Assembly: GCA_007922305.1 (NCBI GenBank)
Contig: ML677329.1
Location: 2,074,271 to 2,138,270, forward strand
Length of the DNA stretch: 64,000 nucleotides
Direction of reading: 5' to 3'
Source: Dermatemys mawii
Lineage: Eukaryota > Chordata > Testudines > Dermatemydidae
Part shown: piece by piece, positions 1 through 12,200 of the stretch
How the letters are laid out: the number at the start of each line of letters is the position of its first letter
Numbering within the stretch: the first letter of the stretch is position 1
The notes under the pieces: generated by a model
The model's input: only the letters and a program-made list of their open reading frames with translations
Told to the model about the DNA's origin: nothing
Database searches by the model: none
Position numbers and translations under genes: made by a program

Positions 1-39
1 TTCAGTAACGAATGATCCATCAAAAAAAGTTAATAGTAC

Positions 40-246
40 CTTTGTGCTTGATCTTTGATTGGGATCTTCTCTGGAATGCAAGAGGCCTGCACCCAAGGAT
101 GGTAACTGTGACTGAAACACAGATATGCGGCCACCTGTTGGAGACATCAATTTAAAGGCAGCCTGAAGCGCAGGACCCAGTGCGCTGTGTGTTTCTCTTG
201 TACTGGTGAACATATTTGGTAGTGCATTCAATAAATCTTTTATCAG
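40..246 (-). CDS. SEC24B: SEC24B coding exon 14 (trunk domain, last in window)
   Basis: 207 nt (69 codons) between ttttgcag and gtacta, phase 0 on both sides. It encodes LIKDLLNALPNMFTSTRETH, ALGPALQAAFKLMSPTGGRI and SVFQSQLPSLGAGLL to EDPNQRSSTK. The GGRISVFQ strand is a hallmark of the SEC23/SEC24 trunk. The gene continues past the left edge; positions 1..39 are the start of intron 14. Confidence 0.97.
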
Positions 247-3200
247 CTGCAAAACAGATTGAAAGGTATTACTGCAAAAATAGGGATGTAATTTCTCAGA
301 AGCTATACTGGCATGGCATGAGCACTTGGTGCTCAATATTTCAGCTTATCTTAAGCACATATTGTATGGAAAGTGTAATTTTTTAAAATGGAATAATAAA
401 ACAACAAAACAGGATTTCAACTGTACACTACAATACTACCATGAATTTCAGCAAAATTGAAATGTTGGATTTAAGTGTTATGTAGAGGATACAGACTTGA
501 AATCAATGGAAGTTAAACTGAAGTCTGCATAAAAATATTTTAAAATGTTTATTTTATCTATGAAATGTAATAGTACTTTTTTTGAGCAATCATACCTCTT
601 TGCTTTCATGCAGATTAACAAGTAAGCTATCAGGTGTAGGTAAGAAAACATCTATGGAGGGAAAAATACAAATTTCATTGAAGAATAAAAGCACATTACA
701 AAATATTAATTCTGTGGCACTGTAAAAAAAGGATTAAATAAACCCTTTTTTTCTGGCTGTATATACAAAACATTTTATACAGACAAAGACTGCTTTGTAT
801 CAGTGCCAATATCATTATCAGAGTTTCATTTTTCAGATCCAAGTATTTTGCAATTTATTTTGGAAGTAATCTTATTTTAACTAATCACTTTACATTATGC
901 TGCTATGCATATTAATTGTATTTAAGCAGATTTTAATCGGTCTTTAAAAATGTAAAATAAGCTTGAATATTTCTTTCTACTTACCATCAATATCTGAGAC
1001 AATCAGCATTTGAGGCTGTGATAAACCTTCCTGCAAATTGTAGAACTGAACAGTGCTGTCAAATGTTATGAATCCTATTCTTGTTCTCGAATCTCCAGGC
1101 AGCCTTTAGAGAAAAAAAAAAAACCAAATTAAATACAGATCCAAAAATCCAGATCTCAGACACACATCTGCAGCTTCCACTGATGTTAAAGGAAAACCAC
1201 ATTTGTGTATTTGAGACAAAACTGGGCCCTAGTTGCTTCGGCCAGGTCTACAATAGAAAGTTTACTACCACAGATGTGTTAGATGTATGAAGAGGTCACA
1301 TCTCTAACTGACATGGTATGCCAGGTACAGCCCTCGTGTAGATGCAATTATGATGCATTATTTCATTTAGGGAAGCAGGTTAAGCTATACTGGCAACAGA
1401 ATTCGTTTCTGGCAGAAGCTACATCTCCATTAGGGGAGTTTGCCAGTATAGCTAGACACTTAAATGTAGTTAAAAATACTTTCAGCATGAATAACCTAAG
1501 ACATACTGAATTTACTTATTTTAGGCAATTATGAGAGGAGGTTACTTACCTATCACTGGAGGTTCTTCGAGATGTGGGGTCCTTATCTGTTTTCCACTGA
1601 GGGTTTATTCATGCACACCATATGCCCTGAGACAGAGAATTTGAAAGTAATAGTGTGTATTGGTCCACTTATGTGCCCTTGTCTCATGGTTTCGTCCGGG
1701 GTGATAAACAGTGGGGCAGATGGACCATGTATCCAGTTCCTGATCCACAGCAGAGCAGAAGGAAGGCAGGAAGGGGAATACAGACAGGGACTATCTATCT
1801 TGAAGAACCTCCAGTTACAGATAAGTAACCTCCTCTTCAAGCAATGGGGCCTATTGTATTCCACTGAGGGTGATTAACAAGCTGTACCCAAGTTGTAGGA
1901 GGCTGCAAGGACAAGGATGGAACAGTTTAGCAGAGAACAGCCATGCTGAATAAGACATCCGACCAGAGTCCTACACCCAGGCATAATGCATAAAGAAGGT
2001 ATGTACCGAATTCCACGGGGCCCCTCTACACATGTCCTGAAAGTGGCACATCATGGAGGGTGGCCATTGTTGAATAGGTGCTGATCCCATTCTATGGAGG
2101 CCGGATGTCTATAGGGTACGTCCTACATATCGAGAGCTGTAAACTACATGCCTTCTCCATACGAAACTTAGGTTTGCGGATGAAGTAACTGAGACAACTG
2201 AGATCCAGGATTGGTCTCTACCAACCGTTCTCTTTGGGTAACAGGAAGTAAATTGAACAGAACCCCATTCCTTGACAGTCTAGAGGAACCCACTCTACTG
2301 CTCCTCTTGGTAGTAAGGAGTCCACTTCTAGGGCAAATATGCTGTCATGAGAGTGGCCCCTAAGGAGGGAGGGGGCTGTGGATGAAGTAGCATGATGAAT
2401 TCAATTGTATGGTCATAGTGGATGACATTTAATGCCCACTTGTCTGTTATTGCATTCCAAGCCAGTAAGAAAAGTGCTAGATGACCCCCCCCAAGAGGTG
2501 GGGTAGTTGTATGGCAGCAGGCGAGGTGGTTGGCAGCTCCCTAACATTCCTCAGAAATATCTTTTCTGAGAGGGTCACATGCGTGATGAGGAAGGCTGTA
2601 AAGGCAGACCAGAAGGATAAGATTGTTGGATCTTCTGCTGCTTGCATGGTGGTTTGTAAGGCCTCTCGTGGAAAATCTGTAAAGTCTTGTACCATTGTGC
2701 AGGTGACAGATGGTAGAACTTATGCTTGGGTGGGTAGATACTCAGCGAGTTAAGTGTGGCTCTTGAATCTTTGAGAGTGTGGAGGGAATCGTCCATTTTC
2801 TGATTAATCAGATGGGATTCACCAAAAGGGAGGTCCTGAGTAGTAATTTATACTGCCCTGGGGAAAACAGAGGAATGAAGCCACAATTCCCTCCTCATGA
2901 CAATGCCCTATAGCCATCGAACATGACGAAGTATCTGTAGTGTTTACAGCTTATTGAAGCGCTGTCCTTGCCACCAGTTTGCCTTCCTCCAAGATTGACT
3001 GGAGCCTGGCCTGTTCTTGTTGTAGCAGTTTTTCAGCAAAACCCTTGTTTGCTGTAGTTCAGGAAGTCTTTTTTGGCAAGCAATCCTTGATCATTTGAAA
3101 TCCTGAACTGAAGCCTAGTTGAGGAGACAACCTTGCATCCCAGAAGTTCCAACCATTTGCTCTCCTTATCAGTCGGAGTGAAGCATGGGTACTGCTGTCT

Positions 3201-6200
3201 GGACTGCTCCATCATAGTCTGTACCATAAGGGAATGCAAGGGGTGGTGGTGAGAAAAGCAGCTCAGACCCCTTAGCTGATATACAGTATCATGTACAGAG
3301 GCGTGGCCTATGGCCAGAGTGTGCCAAACCATTTGGGCTGTTTGCAGGATGGTATCTCTGACTGGCAGAACAGCCCTACCCAGCAGGGATGAGTGAAGGA
3401 TGTCCAGGAGTTGATGTTGTGCGTCTTATACCTCCTCCAGGGGAACGTGAAGTTCATCTACCATTCTGTGAAGGAGACCTCAGAATTACCGGAACTCATC
3501 TGGGGTTGAGGGGGAAACCTAAGTCACTGCAGCAACTGTTGAGTAAGATGGAAAACACTCCTGGATCCACCCATACAATTGGAACGAGACTAAGCAGTTC
3601 TTCATAGTTGGCTCTGAGAGTCTACTCAAGGGCACTCTAGACAGGAGAGAGGTGAAGTCCTCCTCGCAGAATGGGTGGGTTCCGGGGGTGGGTATTAGGG
3701 CCAGAATCCCCATTACAGTCTGCATGATGGATCGGAGGGTGCTACAGTGGGCCCCAGGATGTAAGGAACCAGTGGCTCCTCTACGCTTGGAGTGGAGGAT
3801 ATTGCAATGATGTAGAAGGAGTCTTATGGAATTCACAGTGGCAGTAAGGGATGGGCAATCCCTGGGCTTCATCTGAATCCTCAGAGGGCAAAAACTCAGA
3901 CACTGGTTCCATTGATGGTACCGTTGGATCTGGTGCAAGCATGTAGGCCAGTGGAAGATGTGGTGAAGGGTGCCTTGACTGCAGCATGTCCTGGATGGGA
4001 GATCTGGCCTCTCTCACGTGGATGGTAGCAGAAGATTCTCCCAGGGCAAACAGTTCCTTGGGCTCTGACACCTTTCCCAACCACCCAGGTGTTAATGGTA
4101 CTCTTTCTGTAGTAGGAACTGATGCAAGAGTGGCAGACTTTCCTGGAGCAGATGAATCCTGTACCATAAGGCATGCTGACATTGATGGCATATGCAGCTC
4201 AGTACCCGGTAACAGTGTGGATTCTTGTCTTGTTTATGAGTCTTGGAGTACACTGCTTCCCCATGGCTGGAGCTTGTGGAAGGAGTGTCCCCCTTCTTCA
4301 CTTTGGAAGACAACTTATTGCCATGCTTATGTGCATGCTTCTCACCTCCTGACTAGGCCTTGGTACGGGGTCCATAGTGGTGGTACTGCCAGAGCTGGAC
4401 CCTGTCTCCGTAGTCGGAAGCACACTTCTGGCTGTCTCAGTCTGATGTACGGGGGTTTCCCCAGCCTGGGTCCAAATGAGGTCTCATGGTAACATCCAGG
4501 AAGTGCTGCTTAAGATGGAGAGACCAGCCTTCTTGGGTATGGCTTGGGACAGCCTGGCAGATACTGCTCCTCGATGTAAAGTGGACTTCTCCCAAGTAAT
4601 AGAGGCAGCATTGATGTTCATCGCCGGCCAAGAAGGAAGAAGGCACATATGTTGAAGCGTGGGGTCTTCAGCATGATCCAGTATCCGTGCATGGGTGTGG
4701 GTAGTAGTGGTGTTTACATGTAAACAGATCTCCCAAAGTCCCAACTCTACTCTAAATAGCTACTACAACTATTAAAAAATATGTAAAAACAGTAAAACAG
4801 CAAAAGACTACCAAAAAAACCCTAACTACATACAACTATACTTATTTGAAAGTGCATCACACAAGAGGACACTAAGGGTTGGTCCACACGACTGCAGTAA
4901 ATCGATCTAACTTACCAACTTCAGTTATCTGAATAACGTAACTGATGTCGACATAGATAGATCCACTTATCACAGTGGCCACACTGCGCTGTGTCGACTG
5001 GAGAGCGTCTCCTGTCAACTCCCTTATGCTTCTCGGGGAGGTGGAGTACACACATCCCATCGATTTATTGCGTCTTCAGCAGACCCGATAAAATCGATAC
5101 CTGCTGCTGCAGCAGTGCCGATCTACCAGTAAGTGTAGACATGCCCTAATAATGCGGTGGAGAGAGGGAACTGGAGATGCGGTCAGTCCGCCCCACCCTT
5201 AATCACCTTGGACAAAAACCATGAAGTGAGGCCTGAGCACATGTGTGGATCAAGACACTACTACTTTCAAATTCTCTGGCTTCGGATGCATAGTGCGCAT
5301 ACTCAGTGGAATATAATAAGGACCATCACTCAAAGAACTTCTGTTACAGTGCTATACTTTCACAAAAGGAAAAGAAAAAAAACAGTTCTCGCCATTAATC
5401 ATGTGACATTGCCATAGGAAAATAGCCCGTGCATTACCACCTATTGCAATTCACTTGGCATTGCGGTATGAAATTACTAACTAGAAAGTAACAAGGACAG
5501 TTGGGTACTGAGGAGCGTGTTCTTGGCTGCCCACTCAACAATTAAAAAAAAAGGGAGAATGCGATCTCAATATTTCCTGAACAGGTTAGGCAATCATGAT
5601 AAAAAGCAGAACTATGCTTCCAGATGTCATTACAGATCAGCTCTCTTAAATAGGTCAAACTTCAACAATACTTTATGGTTTACTGTAGAGGACTCAAATT
5701 TGTTTGAAAAAATTATTTACGATGGCAAGAACTAAGTTGCATTATAATGCACCTAAATTTATTTTTACTTTCTTTTTTCTCCTCCCTTTATTCTTAAATC
5801 TTATCTTCTTTTCTCATACTTTCCCTTCCTTCTAGCTTTATTGGATCTGTTTAATCAAAATCTGCAATGTAATATTCCAGAGAACATTCTCCCCGCTACC
5901 AACAGAAAATTCAATCTTTTGCTTTCATCCTTTGTTAGAGAAAAATGTCAATAACTGATGCAATGGTGATTTGTTTATTTAAACTCTAATATGAAAATAT
6001 AAGTTGTGCATAATAAAACCCATATGTTTCAGAGGTAGGATACTTGCTATGCATATTCTCTGTGTCAAACAGCAATAAAAACACCAATTGAATGGAAGTT
6101 ATAAAGTGGCATTTCAGCAGAGAATACTTCAAACTATAGTAAGTGCCCAATATTCCCAAGTTTGAATGAAAGAAAAATTGAACCAAAAAAAGTTATTTTT

Positions 6201-9200
6201 AGTCTGTCAAGCAATTAAAAAAATTAATTGTGATTAACTCTGATTAAAAAAATTAATCGTGATTAAATCGCACTGTTAAACTATAATAGAATACCATTTA
6301 TTTAAATATTTTTGGATGTTCTCTACATTTTCAAATATATTGATTTCAGTTACAACATAGAATACAAAGCGTACAGTGCTCTCTTTATATTTATTTTTTA
6401 TTATATTTGCACTGTAAAAAACTATATTCCAATTCACCTAATACAAATTGGAATATCCTTATCATGAAAACTGAACTTACAAATGTAGAATTAAGTACAA
6501 AAATAACCTAATTTAGTCAGCAGAACATTTGCCCTATATTGGTAGGTCCTGTAAATACTGTATGAAAGTTACAGTTAAAGATACATAAGTTAACATTGCA
6601 GCCTGCTCACAAATATAAAATAAAGTCAATCCAAAAAGATGATGTATATACTTACTTGTCTAGGTTTTCCAGCAATGACTGACACACAATTGTCAAGTAT
6701 CCAGCTTCCACTGCATTATGAGACACATCTAAAACAAACAAGTACACTGCAGGCTGAGGAGGGCGAAGCTGTAAAATATAAAAAAAAAGAATTCAAAATT
6801 CTTATTTTAAAGGGTAAAAAATGTGAATGGATAACATTCCCTGGGGGAGGGGAGAAGTTAACAGGGAGGAGCAAGAGAAGGAAGGGAATGGCTTGCAAAA
6901 TGTTTAATATATCCTATAATTAAGTTAACCAAATATTAGATTTACACTGTCATTCTGGGTTTTTAACAAAGTACAATAAAAGAAATTTTCACTTGTGTTA
7001 AGTTTAACATTATGGTAGAAAACAAAAATAACATCTTAGTCTGTCATTTTGTCAGGTGGGTCAGAGGAGAGCCTTTGATGTCAACTGTAGCATTTATTTT
7101 GAAAAATGTCACTGTTCTTTCAGAATACTGACAAGACACATTTTACTATTCTGAATTACAATAAGCCATCAGCATTACATTGCTACCATAAATTATAATT
7201 AAGTGTATATTTAAGGAAATTCTATATTCCATTATCTAATCCCCTTAGTCACAGAGTTTCACATTTAAAATAAGAACCCATCCAGAAAAAAATAGTGGTG
7301 AATTTAAATTTAACCAATCTGATAGCAATTCAGTAGCTTTTGCGAAAAGATCATTTCAATCCTATTTATTTGCAGCTATGCTTTCTGTAACTGAATTAAT
7401 ACAGCACTGACCCTGATGACCACTCAGAATAAATGATTTTGGCACCAGAGACTCTTCTTTTAACTCTCTGGTTTGATTCCTTCTGACAAAAATAAAATAA
7501 AATGTATTTACTTTATCTTTCTACTCTGGATGAAAAAGCTTATCTTTTCCATTCAAAACCCAATTTTCTCTTGGATGGGTGTTTGTGCTGTCTTGACCCA
7601 CTCATGGAAAACAAATCTGCAAGTAAATGGGACTCAGTTTAGTCTATGATTTGTGCTGTTACAGCATAGATCCTGGGTTCTTAAAGTAACCCAAAAGATG
7701 ATAAAAAAGGGAGATAGTTCCTCCCAATAGTGAGTCGTATCACTTCCTCAATCTATATCCGTACACACTGACTAGTACTCCATCCTCCATCCATAACTCC
7801 ATCCTCAAATACCCTTTTGATGTGATCAAAATAAAATACTGGTTACTGAGGAGGTTCTGTGATACACGTAGGAGAAACAGGGAGAAGACAGTACCTTTTT
7901 CTTCCTTTGTCAACTATATATGGAAGTACAGTTGTAAGCAACTAAAAACTACATGAGCAGATGTCTGTTGGTTTAACTCCTAAGTATCAACACCTTTCAA
8001 GGCTATTCTTCAGGTATGAGAATCAGTAGGGCCCTGCATCACAGAATAATTTCAAGTACTTTCTTCAAGGTGAGAAGAAATGGAGGGACCACAAAGGGTA
8101 CACAGAAATCCCAAAGACTGATAATGTGTCATGAGCTAAGAACTTCCTACTCCGTGTACCTGCTGTAGAATAGATTGCATTTAATATTTTTTCATGTCAC
8201 GAAAAGGTGCCAAGGTTGTCACACTCTGCTGGCTGCTAACATTTGTATGGGAGCACTTCAGAGCTGCTAAACCAGTCTGATTGTAGGTTCAAGCATCCAA
8301 GATGTGAAGGGCTCATGCTGAGAACAAGTTCCCTGCCCATATGAACTCCTCTTAGGCGCAGCTATGTAAAGTGCCTTTTTTCTCAGAGACGAGTCTGAGC
8401 TAATATGGAACCTGTGCATAGTCCTCATTCTATTAGGTTTATTTCATCTGTGATATACAGCCTGTTCAGTTTTTGTGCAGGTCTTTTCTGTACCGATGCT
8501 TCCACCACCATAGAGAGTTTCACTTATCAGATGTCCAAAGTCTCTCTGAGAGCTTGATCTGACCTGATTGCTAGTTGCTGAGCATGTTCTAGAGCAGAAC
8601 TTTTTCTTTCTGAGGCCCCTGCAACATTCTATAAAAACTTCCACAGCCAACCTGTGCTACAGCAACTGTATGTCTGCATATCCAGTAGATTAAAAGCCAG
8701 GGCTGGCATTAGGGGGTGGCAAACAGAGCAACTGCCTGTGGCCTCACACTACAGAGTACTCTGCAAAGCTAAGCTGCTTGGGCTTTGGCTTCAGCCCCAC
8801 ATGGCTTGGGCTTTCTGCCCTGAGCCACAGCAAGTCTAATCTGGCCCTGCTCTCTGGTTTATTTTGGAGGACCCCCAAAACCTGCTCACAGCCCTCCCCC
8901 CCGCCTCCCCGGGAGCTCCAGATGCCTGGTTGAGATCCGCTGTTCTAGAGTGCCACATTTCCCTCACAACCAGATTGCAGTACACAACCCTCAATCCCCA
9001 GAGGAGAAGACAAGACTACAGTCTGAGATGCACAGTGAAATTGCAGGCTCAGGTCTAAAGAGGGTTCAGGTTTTAAAATCTCCTCTTGTGGAAAAACATT
9101 GCCTTGTTCAACACCTGTCAATGCATCTAGACAGGTTAGAACCTGTATCAAGCAAAGAGCATTCTTCTCATCCTTGACTAAGAGATCTATGTTCCTGAAC

Positions 9201-12200
9201 ATGTTCCAAGGTTCAGTCATTTCCCCCAAGAATCTGCAGCTTCACCATGATAAATCAGCTGATCAAATTGGAATCTTACAGAATCCCCCCCATGAGAAGG
9301 CAGTTGCAATCCGATATAACCTTTGTAAATACCCTCAGTATTGAAGCCAGGCCAAAGGGCAGGGAGTGGTACTAGAAATGCCAGTTCAGGATGAACATTT
9401 GACGTTAAGGGAATATGAAGACATTCTTTTTTTAAATCTACTGAAGAATTTTTTTAAATCTCCTAGCTGATCACACCTAATATAGGCCAGAAAGACTCCA
9501 TCTTGAATTTGAGTCTCGAACATTAACCCACTTCAGATCCAAAGTGGATCTTGTCCCCACCTCTATATCTTTTGGAACTACCAATTACCTAGATTAAATT
9601 CCCATCAGCTGCTGCTCTCTGAGCAATTGCTCTGATATCCAAGAGATGTTTCACTGTCCATAGGTCAGCTTCGGGGGGCGATGGGGGAGGAGAGCATAGT
9701 AGAAAAGGGCAACCCTAAGGAGAGGGGAAGAGCTTAAAGTCAACTTGGGACACAAACGACAACTACTGACCGAAATGATCCCTTCCTGTTATGACATAAA
9801 GGAAGAGGGCCTTCTTTCTCTGAATCACTGCAAATAGGGGACGGGGACAGTCAAAAACATTGACAGCTCTGGAAGGCCACAAAAAGCAGTTTAGACTGAG
9901 TCTGATTTCAGAAATTAATAACTCCCTCCCCTTTTAAATAGCAGACCTAAGGTGTATTTAATAGATCATTTTCTGGAGTGGCTTTTAACTGAGGAGCGCT
10001 TACACTTAGTCTGTGAAGCTGGCATCACAGAGTCACTCCTATAGTTTGCTGTTCTCAACACCTAAATATTTCCTATCCCCATTTAGAGAAAAACACTCTT
10101 CTTCGCACAAAGCACTATCATTCTGCCTGTACTGCTGCTGGCTGAGTGGGTTTCTTCCGCACGTTGCACTATGAGAACCTGCCTCAGGAACCCTCACTTT
10201 CTGGCTAAGTGCTGGTCAGCAAAGCATGGTTGATGGCGCCCAAAATGCTATTGTAGGATGAATAAAAGCTAGGTATTCTCTTATCGAAAAGATTTTCAGG
10301 CCCCATTTCCATATTGAACTGTGTTCAAGATGACTATCAGAGGGTGACTGCAGGTTGCTTTCTAGTTGTTAATTTTGTGTGAGACAGGAATCAATCTGAA
10401 GAATGAAGAGGAGTTCTTTGGAAGATGCCAAAATTCTGTCTGATCAGTCATTGGTCCTGCCCATTTTTCCAGAGGAAAGGAGAAAGCCAGAGACTGCTGT
10501 AGCATTCCCAGTCACAGAATACGTTTGGGGATTTTTGGCAAACTGGTGTGTAAGTGCCCACATCACAACTGGCATTAATTGACACTTTCACTGTCAGCAT
10601 TAGCAGAGACAGATTCAGATGGGAACTCAGACAATTAGTCTTTCAATCCTAGGGGTCCCTCCAAGTGAAAACTGAGGCACGCTGGTAGGGCACTGTGGGG
10701 ACGTTTGAAATGCGAGCGATATACACTTTTTAGTAGCAAATACTACTAGCATCTTGTCACTCTAGCATCTTGCTCTAGTATTAAATTCACATACTCAAAT
10801 ATATATATTTACCATGTAGTCTGAAGAAGCAATGAACTCCACTGTAGAATTCTGGACCTCTGGCCGTTTATGAGGCTCCCCATAGGATCGTGTCAAAGGG
10901 TTATACATAAATTCTTCAGGAACTAAACAAAAATTATGAATCCAAGGTAAATTATTCACTGACAGATATACAGATTTTGTGCCTATTAGCAACATTCAAC
11001 GTAATGCTATATGTATTTTAACTACATTTAAAAAGCAGCAATTAGACCTTAAACATTTAAAAGTATGTAAATAAGGAAACAGTGCTGTGAAACCTAAATA
11101 TCAAGGTTAAATTGGAGACAAGAATGTCTTTTTTATGGACAAGTTACATGTATACTCTGTGCTTCCAGTGCCCTACAATGACATATCTTAACATGCACTG
11201 TATTTATGAAACTGGTCTTTGTCTTTGCTGTTAATTATGACCTTGACTTGATTGTGTATTATGCTACAAATTAGTTAAAACAAAAAATAAAGAATAAAAT
11301 TGTCAGACACACAGAAGAACATAAATTATTGGGCAAAAGTCAATATGGTTTCTGTGAAGGGAAATCATGTTTTACTAATCTATTTGAGTTCTTTGAAGGG
11401 GTCAACAAAACATGTGGACAGGGGGGATCCAGTGGACACACTGTATTTAGATTTCCAGAAAGCCTTTGACAAGGTCCCTCACCAAAGGATCTTATGTAAA
11501 TTAGATTGTCATGGGATAAGAGGGAAGATCCTTTCATGGACTGAGAACTGGTTAAAAGACAGGGAACAAAGGGTAGGAATAAATGGTAAATGTTCAGAAT
11601 TGAGGGTGTAATTAGTAGTGTTCCCCAAGGGTCAATCCTAGGACCAGTTCTATTCAACTTATTCATAAATGATCTGGAGAAAGGGGTAAACGGTGAGATG
11701 ACAAAGTTTGAAGATGATACTAAACTTCTCAAGAGAGTTAAGACCAAAGCAGACTCTGAAGAACTTCAAAAAGATCTCACAAAACTAAGTGATTCGGCAA
11801 CAAAATGGTAAATGAAATTTAATGTGGATAAATGTAAAGTAATGCACATTGGAAAAAATAACCCCAACTATACGTACAATATGATGAGGGCTAATTTAGC
11901 TACAACTAATCAGGAAAGAACTTGGCATCATCGTGGATACTTCTCTGAAGATGTTCATGCAGTGTGTAGTCAAAGAAGCAAAGAGGATGTTAGGAATCAT
12001 TAAAAAAGGGATAGAGAACAAGATGGAGAATATCTTATTGCCCTTATATAAATCCATGGTACTCCCAAGTCTTGAATACTGCATACAGATGTGGTCTCCT
12101 CATCTCAAAAAATATATATACTTACCTCTGTAATGAAACTTACCATCATTAACTCGATAGCATAAGTTGCATTTCCACCTCCTTTGGTCAATGAAGGCAA

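Larger units (their letters stand above)
1104..6655 (-). other. SEC24B intron 11
   Basis: 5.55 kb intron. 1534..5360 is a DIRS-like element with a nested small transposon; 6205..6560 is a repeat end. 5360..6205 is AT-rich sequence in which I see nothing recognisable. Confidence 0.8.
6769..10812 (-). other. SEC24B intron 10
   Basis: 4.04 kb intron. A pair of short transposon relics sits at 8698..8942. The rest, including 6769..8690 and 8950..10800, shows no repeat or coding feature I recognise. Confidence 0.75.

Noticed and set aside
3986..4492. 168-codon + strand open frame
   Set aside because: Antisense shadow of the gag-like region of the DIRS-like element, whose own minus-strand frames carry the recognisable motifs.
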